Assembly (NCBI RefSeq): GCF_030694575.1
Contig: NZ_JAUYUS010000045.1
Coordinates: forward strand, 1 to 64,000
Direction of reading: 5' to 3'
DNA from: Parvibaculum sp.
GTDB lineage: Bacteria; Pseudomonadota; Alphaproteobacteria; Parvibaculales; Parvibaculaceae
DNA: 64,000 nt
Under the pieces are notes generated by a model. It was not told where the DNA came from, ran no database searches, and was given only the letters and a program-made list of their open reading frames with translations. Below are positions 1 to 12,361 of the stretch, piece after piece (the stretch's first letter is position 1; each line of letters opens with the position of its first letter). Position numbers and translations under genes: made by a program.

Positions 1-464
1 GCGTAAGCAGCTTCGAGTTTCGCGATGTCGAACTTGACCATCTGCATCATCGTTTGCATGACCCTCTGCGCTTTTTCAGCATCGGGGTCGTTTATCATGT
101 CGATGAGGACCGAGGGGGCGATCTGCCAGGAGACGCCGAACTTGTCCTTGAGCCAGCCGCATTGCTGCGCATGACCGCCTTCCAAAAGCCTGTCCCAGTA
201 GTAGTCGATCTCTTCCTGGGATTTGCAGTCGACCATGAACGAGACGGCTTCGCTGAACTGGAAGAGCGGTCCGCCATTCAAGGCCGTGAATTTCTGGCCC
301 TCGATTTCGAACTCGATGGTAAGCACCGTTCCGGCTTTCATGGGCGCTTCTTCACCGTAGTGCAGCACCCTGCCCTTTTTCGAATTTCCGAAGATGGAGG
401 TGTAGAAGTTCACTGCCTCTTCGGCCTGGGTATCGAACCACAGGCAGGCCGAAATTTTCTGCAT
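1..464 (-). CDS. VOC/PhnB-like (glyoxalase-fold, 3-demethylubiquinone methyltransferase-like) protein, truncated at window edge
   Basis: Hand translation from ATG at 464 (minus): MQKISACLWFDTQAEEAVNFYTSIFGNSKKGRVLHYGEEAPMKAGTVLTIEFEIEGQKFTALNGGPLF..., typical PhnB-like start; runs off position 1. Confidence 0.88.
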   Translation of the reverse strand, partial: MQKISACLWFDTQAEEAVNFYTSIFGNSKKGRVLHYGEEAPMKAGTVLTIEFEIEGQKFTALNGGPLFQFSEAVSFMVDCKSQEEIDYYWDRLLEGGHAQQCGWLKDKFGVSWQIAPSVLIDMINDPDAEKAQRVMQTMMQMVKFDIAKLEAAY

Positions 465-540
465 GATTTTACTCCTTCGATTGAAAACACGGGTTCTCAG
501 ACGACGGTACTTCCGGTTCAGGATGTGGGTTCGCGGGGGC

Positions 541-1089
541 TCAGCTTTCCGCCGCTGCCTTCAACCTGGCGAGACCGGCCTCGAAATCGGATCCGACCAT
601 CTTGTCCATGTCGATGAAGAGGCCGGCCACCTTGGAGAAGATGCTCGCCCCGCCTTCCATCGACCATGTGACGAGCGTTGCCTCGCCTTCGCGCTCCATG
701 GTGAACTCGGCGACGTTGTGCGCCTCCATGGGCGAGATGAAATCGAGCTGGATCAGGATGTGCGACGGCGGCGTCGCTTCGATAATTTCCATGCGGCCGC
801 TGCCGATGTCGCTGTTGCCTTCCCAGGCGTAAGTGGCGCCCTCGCCTTTCTCCGCTCCGCCGAAAGTCCGCTTCATGTTCGGGTCGCGATGCTCGTAAGG
901 CGACCATTCCGTCCAGCGGTGGAAATCTTCGATCAGGACATAGATTTTCTGCGGTTGCGCCTCAATCAGCGTGGAGCGCGAGAAGCGAAGCGTGTCGGGC
1001 TTTGTCGACGCATAGATGAAGAGAGCGGCCACGAGCGCGGCCAGCACCGCGACCACAGTGAGCAGAACCTTCAGCATGAGTGTCTCCAC
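541..1089 (-). CDS. SRPBCC (polyketide cyclase/START-like) family protein
   Basis: ORF with N-terminal TM and SRPBCC-style RFSRSTLIEAQPQKIYVLIEDFHRWTEWSPYE; adjacent to ArsR gene. Confidence 0.85.
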   Translation of the reverse strand: METLMLKVLLTVVAVLAALVAALFIYASTKPDTLRFSRSTLIEAQPQKIYVLIEDFHRWTEWSPYEHRDPNMKRTFGGAEKGEGATYAWEGNSDIGSGRMEIIEATPPSHILIQLDFISPMEAHNVAEFTMEREGEATLVTWSMEGGASIFSKVAGLFIDMDKMVGSDFEAGLARLKAAAES

Positions 1090-1118
1090 CGAGTTTATGT
1101 GTCCGATCGAATGGTGAA

Positions 1119-1484
1119 TTATTTTCCGGCCTTGCGGCCGCCGGCTCCCGCATCGGCATCTTCGCCTTGAGCCCGCTGCAGGAAGGCATCGAGGCGGTCG
1201 AGCCGCGCTGCCCAGACGCGGCGATACTCCTCGAGCCAGTCGTCCACTTCCCTGAGGGCTTCAGGCTCGATCCGGCAGGGGCGCCACTGCGCCTCGCGGC
1301 CACGCGCGATGAGGCCCGCCCGCTCCAGCACCTTCAGATGCTTCGAAACGGCCGGGAGGCTCATATCGAAGGGCTCGGCCAGTTCCTTCACGGATGCGTC
1401 GCCCAGCGCGAGACGGGCCAAAATCGCTCGTCTCGTGGGATCGGCGAGGGCCGCGAACTTGCTGCTCAGAGGGTCGGCATTCAT
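1119..1484 (-). CDS. ArsR family transcriptional regulator
   Basis: LSSKFAALADPTRRAILARLALGDASVKELAEPFDMSLPAVSKHLKVLERAGLI, classic ArsR HTH. Confidence 0.94.
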   Translation of the reverse strand: MNADPLSSKFAALADPTRRAILARLALGDASVKELAEPFDMSLPAVSKHLKVLERAGLIARGREAQWRPCRIEPEALREVDDWLEEYRRVWAARLDRLDAFLQRAQGEDADAGAGGRKAGK

Positions 1485-1487
1485 GGG

Positions 1488-1525
1488 TAATAAACCATCA
1501 GGTTATTTAACCTAATGGTTTATTA
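1488..1525. promoter_or_regulatory. Probable ArsR autoregulatory operator (inverted repeat)
   Basis: TAATAAACCATCAGGTTA-TT-TAACCTAATGGTTTATTA; 18-bp arms with one mismatch, immediately upstream of the ArsR start codon. Confidence 0.8.
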
Positions 1526-1560
1526 CGATCCGATGGAAAGAATGTCAAGCGCCGCCCAAG

Positions 1561-1845
1561 TCAGTTTCGCCGGCCGGCCCCGCCGGAGCCGAGCCTCAGC
1601 CAAGGTGTCGAGTGGAAGATGCACATCAGCAGGTACATCGGAACCATTCCGCTCAATGGGTGACCATGTTCCGTCGAGCAGATCGCCTCCATCGGCCCTC
1701 CGTCGAGAAGAGCCGTCACCAGAGCCATGATTGCGAAAGCCGGGGCAGCGGCGAGACCCAGCCATCCGGCCAGGTCGAGCGAGGTTCCGGTACGCTTGCC
1801 GTCATGTTTCGCGGCGGCCGAATTGGTGGAACCGACTCCGTTCAT
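1561..1845 (-). CDS. Small hypothetical membrane protein
   Basis: 94-aa reading MNGVGSTNSAAAKHDGKRTGTSLDLAGWLGLAAAPAFAIMALVTALL...; start overlaps the stop of the DUF899 gene (ATGA). Confidence 0.7.
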   Translation of the reverse strand: MNGVGSTNSAAAKHDGKRTGTSLDLAGWLGLAAAPAFAIMALVTALLDGGPMEAICSTEHGHPLSGMVPMYLLMCIFHSTPWLRLGSGGAGRRN

Positions 1846-2636
1846 GGCTTCACACCCGGATCGAGATTGCGGAAGGCAGCCTCTCCGGCGTCCGACACCT
1901 CGACCCATTTCGGGTCGGGCGCGGCATCCGCGGCGTAATTGTCGTGCCAGTTCCACCATTTGTAGGGCGGGCTCTGGGGGTAACCTTCGGGCGAGTCCTC
2001 CCATGTCTCCTGCCGGCCGAGGGGCGTGATGTCGAGATAGCTCCAGGTGCTGCCCATCGCCTCGTCGCCGCGGTTGTTGATGAAGCCGGTCCGGAATACG
2101 CGTTCGCCGTCGCGGATGAACACGTTGTGGCCGTGCCACTCGCCGACACCGAAGTCAGCATCGAAGCTGTCGGTGACCGTGTACCAGGGCATCACCCAGC
2201 CCATCCGCTCTTTCAGCCTGGCGATGTCCGCCTGCGGAGCGCGAGAGACGAAAACAAGGGTGGTGTCGCGGGCATTCAGGTGAGCGAGATGGGCGACCTG
2301 GTCAGCCACCATGGAGCAGCCCCGGCAGGCGCGGTCGGGCCAGCCGAGCACGCCGGGTTCGAAGAAGGCGCGGTAGACGATCAGCTGGCGCCGGCCTTCG
2401 AAAAGGTCGAGCAGGCTCGCCGTGCCTCCCGGCCCGTCGAACGCATAGGATTTCTCCACGGCCATCCACGGCATCCGCCGGCGTTCGGCGGCGAGCGCGT
2501 CACGGGCCCGCGTGTGGGCCTTTTCCTTCATGAGCAGCCGTTCGCGCGCGGCGTTCCATTCCTGTGGCGACACGATGGGCGGCGTGTGCATAGCGGGCCG
2601 TGCGCTTCCTCGATCGTTCGTGGATGATTTGGTCAT
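1842..2636 (-). CDS. DUF899 family thioredoxin-like protein
   Basis: IVSPQEWNAARERLLMKEKAHTRARDALAAERRRMPWMAVEKSYAFDGPGGTASLLDLFEGRRQLIVYRAFF, DUF899 signature. Confidence 0.9.
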   Translation of the reverse strand: MTKSSTNDRGSARPAMHTPPIVSPQEWNAARERLLMKEKAHTRARDALAAERRRMPWMAVEKSYAFDGPGGTASLLDLFEGRRQLIVYRAFFEPGVLGWPDRACRGCSMVADQVAHLAHLNARDTTLVFVSRAPQADIARLKERMGWVMPWYTVTDSFDADFGVGEWHGHNVFIRDGERVFRTGFINNRGDEAMGSTWSYLDITPLGRQETWEDSPEGYPQSPPYKWWNWHDNYAADAAPDPKWVEVSDAGEAAFRNLDPGVKP

Positions 2637-2769
2637 GATCCTTGCAACCTCCGTATAAGCCAGTGTCTTGCCTTCGGGCTGAAGCGCGAGCTATCGCCCG
2701 TTGTTGGTCATGGGCTAACCTGACACCGGGACATCGAAGGGTGAGAGTGACAAGTGTGACGGGATTCCG

Positions 2770-3990
2770 ATGGACTCGCTGATTACCGCCGCGGCGCGCG
2801 CGCTTGCGGCGGGCGACCCGCTCGGCGCGCTGAACCGGGTGGCGCTTCGCGACGATGCCCCCGCACTTGCGCTTCGCGGCATTGCAATGGCGCAGCTCGG
2901 CGAGCTTGCGCGGGCAAAGGTGCTGCTGCGAAGCGCCGCTCGCGCGTTCGGACCGAAGGAGGCGGTGGCCCGCGCGAGATGCGTCGTCGCCGAGGCCGAG
3001 ATTGCGCTCGTTTCGCGAGATCTCGGCTGGCCAGCCAAGGCCCTCGACGCGGCGAGGACAATACTCGAACAGCGCGGCGACCGGGTGAACGCAGCGCATG
3101 CACGGAACCTTGAGGTACGGCGCCTGCTCCTGATCGGCCGCCTCGACGACGCAGAGCGCATGTTCGCCGACGTCGATCCAGCCCTACTGCCCCCTGCATC
3201 GCGGGTCGCCCATGAGCTGACGGGTGCGGGTATCGCAATCCGGCGGCTGCAAACGCAACCGGCGAAAGCAGCACTCAGCCGCGCCAGAGAAGCGGCGCGC
3301 GAAGCGGACATTCCCGCGCTGACAGCGGAAGTGGAAAGCGCTTCGCTGGTGATGGAGACGCCCGTGGCACGCCTGATCTCTGACGGAGAGGAACGGTTTC
3401 TTCTGCTGGAAGAAGTCGAGGAACTGCTTGCGTCCGAGGCGCTTGTCGTGGACGCATGCCGCCACGCCGTCCGGAAGGCGGGCATGGCGGTTTCGCTTTC
3501 GACGCGCCCGGTGCTGTTCGCTCTCGCCCGCGCTCTGGGCGAGGCTTGGCCCGGAGACGTATCGAGGAGCACACTCATCGCGCGCGCGTTCGGGGCGAAG
3601 CATGCCGATGAATCGCATCGCGCACGTTTGCGTGTCGAGATCGGGCGGCTTCGCAGGGAGCTTCAGGCGTTGGCGGATGTGCATGCAACGAAGCAGGGCT
3701 TTGCGCTGACGCCACACCGCGCAGGCGACATTGTCGTGCTGGCGCCGCCTGCCGAAGAACGGCATGGCGCCGTTCTCGCCCTCCTCGCCGATGGCGAGGC
3801 GTGGTCGAGTTCCTCGCTGGCAGTCGCGCTCGGCGCCAGTCCGCGTACGGTCCAGCGGGCGCTGGAATCGCTGGCCGCGTCAGCCAAGGTCCAGTCGTTC
3901 GGCCGTGGGCGCGCGCGCCGCTGGATGACACCGCCGGTACCGGTATTCCCGACAGTCTTGTTACTCCCCGGTCCGCTGCCCGCCGACTAG
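2770..3990 (+). CDS. TPR-like helical repeat protein with C-terminal winged-helix DNA-binding region; probable regulator
   Basis: Ala/Leu-rich helical repeats, then SSSSLAVALGASPRTVQRALESLAASAKVQSFGRGRARRWMTPP (HTH-like). Confidence 0.7.
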   Translation: MDSLITAAARALAAGDPLGALNRVALRDDAPALALRGIAMAQLGELARAKVLLRSAARAFGPKEAVARARCVVAEAEIALVSRDLGWPAKALDAARTILEQRGDRVNAAHARNLEVRRLLLIGRLDDAERMFADVDPALLPPASRVAHELTGAGIAIRRLQTQPAKAALSRAREAAREADIPALTAEVESASLVMETPVARLISDGEERFLLLEEVEELLASEALVVDACRHAVRKAGMAVSLSTRPVLFALARALGEAWPGDVSRSTLIARAFGAKHADESHRARLRVEIGRLRRELQALADVHATKQGFALTPHRAGDIVVLAPPAEERHGAVLALLADGEAWSSSSLAVALGASPRTVQRALESLAASAKVQSFGRGRARRWMTPPVPVFPTVLLLPGPLPAD

Positions 3991-3999
3991 GATGAGCAC

Positions 4000-4632
4000 A
4001 TGAAAAAGATTGCAGCCGAAATCATCCGCGAATATGGCCCCTTCCCCGGTGCCGACCATGTGCATGGCCTCACATTCGATGGCCGGCACGTCTGGTTTGC
4101 CAGCGGAGACAAACTGAACGCCTTCGATCCGGAGACGGGAGAGATGCAGCGTTCGATCGACGTCGCCGCGCATGCCGGAACGGCATTCGACGGTCAGCAC
4201 CTGTTCCAGATCGCCGAAGACCGGATTCAGAAAATCGATCCGGAGACCGGCCGGGTACTCTCGACAATTCCCGCGCCCGGAGGCGGCGGCGACTCGGGGC
4301 TCGCATGGGCGGAAGGGACGCTTTGGGTCGGGCAATACCGCGACCGGAAAATTCATCAGGTCGATCCTGAAACGGGAGATATTCTCCGCACCATCGAGTC
4401 CAACCGCGTCGTCACCGGCGTGACCTGGGTCGACGGCGAATGTTGGCATGCCACATGGGAAGGCGACGACAGCGATCTGAGGCGTATCGACCCGCAGACG
4501 GGAGACGTTCTGGAGAGGCTCGAATTGCCGGCCGGTGTGGGCGTGTCCGGACTGGAATCCGATGGCGGCGACCGGTTCTTCTGCGGCGGCGGCCCCAGCG
4601 GCAAGGTGAGAGCCGTGCGCCGGCGCAGGTAG
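4000..4632 (+). CDS. Glutamine cyclotransferase/Vgb-like beta-propeller protein
   Basis: Repeated D-P-E-T-G blades (AFDPETGEMQRS, KIDPETGRVLST, QVDPETGDILRT, RIDPQTGDVLER). Confidence 0.8.
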   Translation: MKKIAAEIIREYGPFPGADHVHGLTFDGRHVWFASGDKLNAFDPETGEMQRSIDVAAHAGTAFDGQHLFQIAEDRIQKIDPETGRVLSTIPAPGGGGDSGLAWAEGTLWVGQYRDRKIHQVDPETGDILRTIESNRVVTGVTWVDGECWHATWEGDDSDLRRIDPQTGDVLERLELPAGVGVSGLESDGGDRFFCGGGPSGKVRAVRRRR

Positions 4633-4705
4633 AATCCCGGAGGGGGCTATCTAATCGGACGACGTGCGCAGGATGACCGGCACCCACCGGGCACGCCCTT
4701 GTCTC

Positions 4706-6256
4706 CTATTCCCACTCGATCGTTCCCGGCGGCTTCGAGGTCACGTCGTAGACGACGCGGTTGATGCCGCGGACTTCGTTGATGATGCGGGTGGAGACGT
4801 TGCCCAGGAATTCGTGGGTGAAGGGATAGTAGTCCGCGGTCATGCCGTCGGTCGAGGTAACGGCGCGGAGGGCGCAGACGTAGTCGTAGGTACGGCCGTC
4901 GCCCATGACGCCGACGGTGCGCACCGGAAGCAGCACGGCGAACGCCTGCCAGATTTCGTCGTAGAGGCCGGCGAGGCGGATTTCCTCCAGATAGACCGTG
5001 TCGGCCTTGCGGAGGATTTCCAGTTTCTCGCGGGTGATCTCTCCAGGCACGCGGATGGCGAGACCGGGTCCGGGGAACGGATGACGGCCGACGAAATCGG
5101 GCGGCAAGCCGAGCTCGCGGCCAAGTTCGCGTACTTCGTCCTTGAAGAGCTCGCGGAGCGGTTCCACCAGTTTCATGTTCATGCGCTCGGGCAGACCGCC
5201 GACATTGTGGTGGCTCTTGATCGTGACGGAGGGGCCGCCGGTGAAAGAGACGCTTTCGATCACGTCCGGATAGAGCGTGCCCTGCGCGAGGAATTCGGCG
5301 CCGCCGATCTTTTTCGCCTCTTCCTCGAAGACGTCGATGAAGGTGGCGCCTATGATCTTGCGCTTCTTCTCCGGATCGCTGACGCCTTCGAGCTTGCCGA
5401 GGAAGAGGTCGCTTGCGTCGCGGTGGACGAGCGGAATGTTGTAGTGGTTGCGGAAGAGGCTGACGACCTGCTCTGCCTCGCCCGCACGCATCATGCCCGT
5501 GTCCACGAAGACGCATTGCAGCTGATCGCCGATGGCTTCGTGCAGCAGCACCGCAACGACGGAGGAATCGACACCACCTGAAAGACCGCAGATCACCCTG
5601 CCCTTGCCGACCTGCGCACGCACCTTGGCGATTTCCGTTTCGCGGAAGGCGGCCATGGTCCAGTCGCCGGAGCAACCGGCGATCTTGTGCGTGAAGTTCC
5701 AGAGCATGTCGCGGCCGCGCGGCGTGTGCATGACTTCGGGGTGGAACTGGACACCATAGAAGCGGCGCGTCTCGTCAGCGATGGCGGCGAAGGGCGCGCC
5801 ACGGCTGATCGCGATGACCTTGAAACCTTCCGGGAGCGCGACAACGCGGTCGCCGTGGCTCATCCAGACGGGTTCCTTGTCGCCAACCTTCATCAACCCA
5901 TCGAAGAGCGCGCTCTCCGCCACGACCTCGATGGAGGCGCGGCCGAATTCCTGATGGTCCGAGCCTTCCACCTTGCCGCCAAGCTCGACGCACATGGTCT
6001 GCTCGCCGTAGCAGATGCCGAGAACGGGAACGCCCAATTCGAACACGCGGAGCGAGGCGCGGGGGCCGGTTTCGACCGTGACGCTCGCAGGGCCGCCAGA
6101 GAGGACGATCGCCTTCGGCTCGAACCTGTCGATCATGTCGTCGACCTTGTTGAACGGAACGATCTCGCAATAGACACCGCTTTCGCGGATGCGTCGCGCG
6201 ATGAGCTGCGTTACCTGGCTGCCGAAATCGACGATGAGAATGCGGTCTTCAGTCAT
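4706..6256 (-). CDS. guaA: GMP synthase (glutamine-hydrolysing)
   Basis: [63 protein letters not shown]-terminal KPPGTIEWE. Confidence 0.98.
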   Translation of the reverse strand: MTEDRILIVDFGSQVTQLIARRIRESGVYCEIVPFNKVDDMIDRFEPKAIVLSGGPASVTVETGPRASLRVFELGVPVLGICYGEQTMCVELGGKVEGSDHQEFGRASIEVVAESALFDGLMKVGDKEPVWMSHGDRVVALPEGFKVIAISRGAPFAAIADETRRFYGVQFHPEVMHTPRGRDMLWNFTHKIAGCSGDWTMAAFRETEIAKVRAQVGKGRVICGLSGGVDSSVVAVLLHEAIGDQLQCVFVDTGMMRAGEAEQVVSLFRNHYNIPLVHRDASDLFLGKLEGVSDPEKKRKIIGATFIDVFEEEAKKIGGAEFLAQGTLYPDVIESVSFTGGPSVTIKSHHNVGGLPERMNMKLVEPLRELFKDEVRELGRELGLPPDFVGRHPFPGPGLAIRVPGEITREKLEILRKADTVYLEEIRLAGLYDEIWQAFAVLLPVRTVGVMGDGRTYDYVCALRAVTSTDGMTADYYPFTHEFLGNVSTRIINEVRGINRVVYDVTSKPPGTIEWE

Positions 6257-6263
6257 GTTCCGT

Positions 6264-6860
6264 CTACGGATTGGAGGAGGATGTTTCCGGGTGAGGGGCC
6301 TGCACGGTACCGTTCACGCCGAGTGCGCGGGCAAGTTCCTGCGTCTGGACGCAGGTGGCACAGACGATGCGGAGCTTGCGCAGGATATCTTCCGCGGCGG
6401 CGCGGTTGCCTTCCGAAATATCGAGCAGCCCGAGACGGCTGAGGGCGTCCGGCGAAACCGGGTCGATGTCGAGGGCGATGCGGTAGTATTTGCGCGCCAG
6501 TTTCGCGTTGCCGCCCGCCTGATGGACGGCCCCCAGTTCCGCGATGGCGCGACCGTTGGCCGGGTTGGCGACGATCGCTTCCTCAAGATATCGCTGCGCT
6601 TCGGCCAGTTGTCCTGAAGCGGCGGCCTCGACGCCCCGCGACGTGAGGCTGAGCGAAGCGCGCTCGGAGCGCGCGTCGACCGCGTGGGCTTGCAGGGGTA
6701 CGCACAGCGCAGCCGTCAGCACGAGCCACACCGGCACATGCGCGGAACTGAAAATCCTGTGGAGAAAAGCGGCCGCCATACGTCCAGGCCCGTGAAGGGT
6801 ACGAGCTTCGATAGACCATCCCTGCCGGAAACCGTCAAGCCCGATGCGGCGGCGCCTCAT
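6264..6860 (-). CDS. TPR repeat protein with signal/TM segment
   Basis: [61 protein letters not shown] overlaps the rsmB stop. Confidence 0.8.
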   Translation of the reverse strand: MRRRRIGLDGFRQGWSIEARTLHGPGRMAAAFLHRIFSSAHVPVWLVLTAALCVPLQAHAVDARSERASLSLTSRGVEAAASGQLAEAQRYLEEAIVANPANGRAIAELGAVHQAGGNAKLARKYYRIALDIDPVSPDALSRLGLLDISEGNRAAAEDILRKLRIVCATCVQTQELARALGVNGTVQAPHPETSSSNP

Positions 6861-8158
6861 GGCTGAACCTCCCGGCGCAGAATGGCGACGAAGAAACCGT
6901 CGGTTCCGGTCGTGGCCGGCGTGAGGCGGAGCCAATTGCCGGACGGCGCAGGCGGGACCGACACCGGCTCCGGCCAGAGGGGCGCCCAGGGCTGCGGCGC
7001 GAAGGCCGGATGGGCGGCAAGGAAAGCCTCGACCTGCTTCTCGTTTTCCGACGGGAGCAGGGAACAGGTGACGTAGACAAGCCTGCCTCCGGGACGGACG
7101 AGACGGGCGCCGCGCGCCAGCACCTCTGCCTGCGCCGCCCGATAACCGGCGAGCATTTCCGGGTTCAGGCGCCAGCGAGCATCGGGGCTTCGCCGCCAGG
7201 CGCCGGTGCCGCTGCAGGGCGCATCGACGAGAACACAATCCGCGCGCGATTCGAGGTCGGCGAGGTCTCCGTCCGGCGTATCCTGCACACAAGGGCCAAG
7301 TGCCCTGGTTTGGAGATTGCGGATATCGGCACGGCGGACACGGGGGATCAGGCCGCCAAGGCGGCGGGCGTCGGTATCGCAGGCGTAGATCTGGCCGTGA
7401 TTCTTCATCATGGCGGCGAGCGCCAGCGATTTGCCTCCGCCGCCGGCGCAGAGATCGACAACCTGTTCGCCAGGCGCCGCACCCGCGAGCAGGCAGGCGA
7501 GCTGCGAGCCCTCATCCTGTATCTCGATCGCACCGTCGCGGAAGCTGGCGAGGCCGAGCACGTTGCCGCGCGAGGTGAGCCGGAGCCCCCAAGGTGACCA
7601 AGGCGTCGGCTCGGCGGAAAGGCCCTCAGCGGTCAGCGACGCCAGTGCCTTTTCGCGCGTCGTCTTCAACGTGTTGACGCGAAGGTCCGTCGGCGCGCGT
7701 CCCATCAGCGCCGCCATCTCCTGTCCGAGCGAGGAGCCGAAGGCGGCTTCCAGTTCCGGGTGAAGCCATTCGGGGTAATTGAATTCGATCCAGCACGCAG
7801 CGCCTTCGCCCGGCAGAGCTGCGGCGGAAAGTATTCGCCGTTCCTCCTCTCCCAGAGGTTCCGGCGCATGGCGCGCGCCGTCGGCGAGTGCGGCGACAGC
7901 GTCGACGCCCTGCCCCTCGACAAGGGCAAGCGCGGCAAAGGCGAGCAGACGCGCATCCTCGCCACCGATGGCAGCGGACAATTCGGCACGGCGGCGGAGA
8001 ACAGTGAAGACGAGATCGCTCACCGCCGCGCGGTCCTTCGAGCCGGCGTAGCGGTTGGAGCGCGCCCAGGTATCGAAGACACGATCCGCAGGGCGGCCAC
8101 TCTGGAAGATGTCGTTGAGGACGCTTATCGCGGATTGAAGACGTGCGCCGGGCGTCAT
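6857..8158 (-). CDS. rsmB: RsmB/NOP family 16S rRNA m5C methyltransferase
   Basis: VVDLCAGGGGKSLALAAMMKNHGQIYACDTD; CVLVDAPCSGTGAWRRSPDARW; LVYVTCSLLPSENEKQV; start chosen at MTPGARLQ. Confidence 0.92.
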   Translation of the reverse strand: MTPGARLQSAISVLNDIFQSGRPADRVFDTWARSNRYAGSKDRAAVSDLVFTVLRRRAELSAAIGGEDARLLAFAALALVEGQGVDAVAALADGARHAPEPLGEEERRILSAAALPGEGAACWIEFNYPEWLHPELEAAFGSSLGQEMAALMGRAPTDLRVNTLKTTREKALASLTAEGLSAEPTPWSPWGLRLTSRGNVLGLASFRDGAIEIQDEGSQLACLLAGAAPGEQVVDLCAGGGGKSLALAAMMKNHGQIYACDTDARRLGGLIPRVRRADIRNLQTRALGPCVQDTPDGDLADLESRADCVLVDAPCSGTGAWRRSPDARWRLNPEMLAGYRAAQAEVLARGARLVRPGGRLVYVTCSLLPSENEKQVEAFLAAHPAFAPQPWAPLWPEPVSVPPAPSGNWLRLTPATTGTDGFFVAILRREVQP

Positions 8159-8186
8159 GATGCGCGGCCCTGTGCGGCGAGCACGA

Positions 8187-9713
<1,527 letters not shown>

Positions 9714-9759
9714 CTATATCGGGGAAAGCAAAGGCGCATATCGCATCGCACCAAAACAA

Positions 9760-10524
9760 TCATTCGCCTTCTTCGACAATACTTTCAGGGCGGCCCTTAA
9801 AGCCTTGGGCCAGAACGTACATCTCAGCCGAATCGGCGCGGCTGGCCTTGGGCTTTACATGCCGGACGGTCTGGAAGTGATGCTTGAGCATGGCCAGAAG
9901 CTCATTCTCCGTTCCACCGCGTAACACCTTGGCGAGAAAGGTGCCGCCGGGCGCCAGAACTTCGATGGCAAAGTGGGCGGCAATGTCGCAGAGCGACATG
10001 ATACGCATGTGGTCGGTCTGCTTGTGGCCGGTGGTGGGGGCCGCCATGTCGGAGAGGACGACATCCGCCTCGCCCGCCAGAAGCTCCTTCACGCGGTCGT
10101 CCGCCCCTTCTGTCAGGAAGTCGAGCTGAAGGATGGTCGCCCCCGGAACGGGGTCCATCTCCAGATAGTCGAGGCCGATGACGCGGCCGTGCCGCCCATC
10201 GGCCCCCGCACCGCCAGTTTCCGCCTTCACGCGCGCGACAGCAACCTGGCACCAGCCGCCCGGCGCGCAGCCGAGATCGACCACGCGGCCGCCGGGTTTC
10301 AGGAAGCGGTATTTGTCGTCCATCTCGATGAGCTTGAAGGCGGCCCGGGAACGATAACCTTCGCGTTTTGCTGCATGGACGTAAGGATCGTTGAGCTGTC
10401 GCTGCAGCCAGCGCGTAGAGGAATTGCTGCGCTTGCGCGCCGTCTTGACGCGCACCTTCAGGGCGCGGGCTCCGCTGCCCGCTCCCTTACCTCCCTTGCC
10501 GCCGGTCTTTCCGCTGTCGGTCAT
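9760..10524 (-). CDS. rlmE: 23S rRNA (uridine-2'-O-)-methyltransferase RlmE/RrmJ
   Basis: [58 protein letters not shown]. Confidence 0.95.
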   Translation of the reverse strand: MTDSGKTGGKGGKGAGSGARALKVRVKTARKRSNSSTRWLQRQLNDPYVHAAKREGYRSRAAFKLIEMDDKYRFLKPGGRVVDLGCAPGGWCQVAVARVKAETGGAGADGRHGRVIGLDYLEMDPVPGATILQLDFLTEGADDRVKELLAGEADVVLSDMAAPTTGHKQTDHMRIMSLCDIAAHFAIEVLAPGGTFLAKVLRGGTENELLAMLKHHFQTVRHVKPKASRADSAEMYVLAQGFKGRPESIVEEGE

Positions 10525-10538
10525 GTTCTTTCCAGTCA

Positions 10539-11897
10539 CTATGCGCCAGGTGCGGCTTCGGCCCGTTCCGATCTCCGGCGACGCCTGCGACGGCGGCGGC
10601 GCGCCGTGTCCGCGTCCATCAGCGACATCAGGATGCCTTCGCGAAGGCCCCTGTCGGCAACGCGAAGCCGGTCGGCTGGCCAGGCGCGGGCAATGGCCTC
10701 GAAGATGGCGCAGCCGGCCAGAACAAGGTCGGCACGCTCCTGCCCTACGCAAGGATGGGCGGCGCGACGCGCATAGTCCATGTCGAGCAGCGAGCGCGTG
10801 ACGCGCCGAACGTCGACCGGCGATATCCAGATGCCGTCGACGCGCGTGCGGTCATACCGGCTCAGTCCCAGATGGACGCCGGCAATCGTCGTGACCGTGC
10901 CGGACGTGCCGAGCAGATGGAAATCCTGTCCGTTCTCCGGCCAGGTCGTGGCCGCCTTCACGCGATCGAGAAAAGGCCGCAACCGGTCCGCCACTTCATC
11001 CACCATCCGGTCGTAGACCTCTCCCGGCACATCGATGCCACCGTGGCGTTCGGCCAGCGTGACGACGCCGCAGGGCAGCGATACCCAATCGCCTATGGAG
11101 GTGCGGGAAGCGCGCCTGTCGTTGCCTTCGGGAGCGGCGCCGTCCATCTTGACCCAGATGAGTTCCGTCGAACCACCACCTATATCGAAGACAAGCGCGG
11201 AGGAACAGGTCCGGTCGAGCAACGGCGCGCAGCCTGCGACGGCAAGACGCGCCTCGTCCTCCGTGGATACGATTTCGAGTGAAAGGCCGGTCTCCTTCTT
11301 CACCCGGTCGATAAAGACCGAACCGTTCGAGGCCGTGCGGCAGGCGGCAGTGGCGATCATGCGCGCACGCGTGACGCCGCGACGGGTCATCTTGTCCGAG
11401 CAAATCCTGAGCGCATCGATCGCACGCAACATTGCCGCGTCGCCCAGCGTACCGGTATGCGCGAGCCCCTCCCCCAGACGAACAATCCGGGAATAGGCAT
11501 CGACGACCTTGAAGCCGTCAGGCGAGCGGCGCGCGATCAGCAGACGGCAATTGTTGGTGCCAAGATCGAGCGCAGCGTAGAGCGTATCGGATGGATCGGC
11601 CGCGGGCCGCCGGTGCCGGAGGTCAGGCGCGACGGCGGAAGACGGCTTCGGGCTTTCAGCGCGAGCTTCGCGGCCGGACTGTCTTGCAGTATGCGCCTTC
11701 GCCAGGCCTCTGCCCCGGCGGCCACGCCTGCGGCGGCGTTTGGGCTCTCCATCGACGGCGGCAGGGCGTTCACGCACTTCCCCTGCTTCCGGTTCGCCGG
11801 AAGGCTCGTTTGCGGCGGGCGGGGGCTTCAGCACCCCTTCTGGAGCGGCAGCGGCCCCGCCAGGGCCGTTCAAACCGCTGTCACCTTTATGGTGCAC
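10539..11897 (-). CDS. Ppx/GppA family phosphatase
   Basis: [52 protein letters not shown]; basic low-complexity termini. Confidence 0.93.
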   Translation of the reverse strand: MHHKGDSGLNGPGGAAAAPEGVLKPPPAANEPSGEPEAGEVRERPAAVDGEPKRRRRRGRRGRGLAKAHTARQSGREARAESPKPSSAVAPDLRHRRPAADPSDTLYAALDLGTNNCRLLIARRSPDGFKVVDAYSRIVRLGEGLAHTGTLGDAAMLRAIDALRICSDKMTRRGVTRARMIATAACRTASNGSVFIDRVKKETGLSLEIVSTEDEARLAVAGCAPLLDRTCSSALVFDIGGGSTELIWVKMDGAAPEGNDRRASRTSIGDWVSLPCGVVTLAERHGGIDVPGEVYDRMVDEVADRLRPFLDRVKAATTWPENGQDFHLLGTSGTVTTIAGVHLGLSRYDRTRVDGIWISPVDVRRVTRSLLDMDYARRAAHPCVGQERADLVLAGCAIFEAIARAWPADRLRVADRGLREGILMSLMDADTARRRRRRRRRRSERAEAAPGA

Positions 11898-12142
11898 GCT
11901 ATTCTGACCCGGGCAGCGCAGGCGACAGCAAATACTGAGCGCGCTTCCTACCGGATTCCCTATATTTCAGTTGCAGCCAGTCTAGCAGCCTGAGCCGTGG
12001 GGTAAAGGACACGGCCCCGGTCTCAATGAAGCGCCCAAAGTGTTGACGAACGGGAGACCGGCGACTAGTTTCCGCGCGCGCAACCAAATGCGCGGCGATC
12101 CGGTTTCAACTGTATGGAAACCGGGTCGAATCCGGCGCTTTT

Positions 12143-12216
12143 TGGGGGATCGTCTAATGGTAGGACTGCAGACTCTGACTCTGCCTATCTAGGTTCGAAT
12201 CCTAGTCCCCCAGCCA
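12143..12216 (+). tRNA. tRNA-Gln(CTG)
   Basis: Cloverleaf read by eye: acceptor TGGGGGA/TCCCCCA, anticodon stem-loop GCAGA-CTCTGAC-TCTGC (anticodon CTG), T-arm CTAGG-TTCGAAT-CCTAG, encoded CCA. Confidence 0.95.
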
Positions 12217-12300
12217 CTTTAAAATAACCTTCCGATAATCGGGGCTTTTTGGCACTTCGCGCACCGCATAGGGCGAGCGCGATCGAGAGCAGGAATCGAA

Positions 12301-12338
12301 CGGGCTCCATCTTCGGATAATGCCGCCGATGGAGCCCG
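12301..12338 (-). terminator. Hairpin downstream of the TRAP dctP gene; probable terminator
   Basis: CGGGCTCCATC (12301-12311) pairs perfectly with GATGGAGCCCG (12328-12338); weak T-run. Confidence 0.5.
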
Positions 12339-12361
12339 TGAGATCAATCGTCCAACTGCGC

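Noticed and set aside
12143-12216. tRNA-Gln as a possible genomic island attachment site
   Set aside because: No integrase, no tRNA 3'-end direct repeat and no phage or island genes seen nearby.
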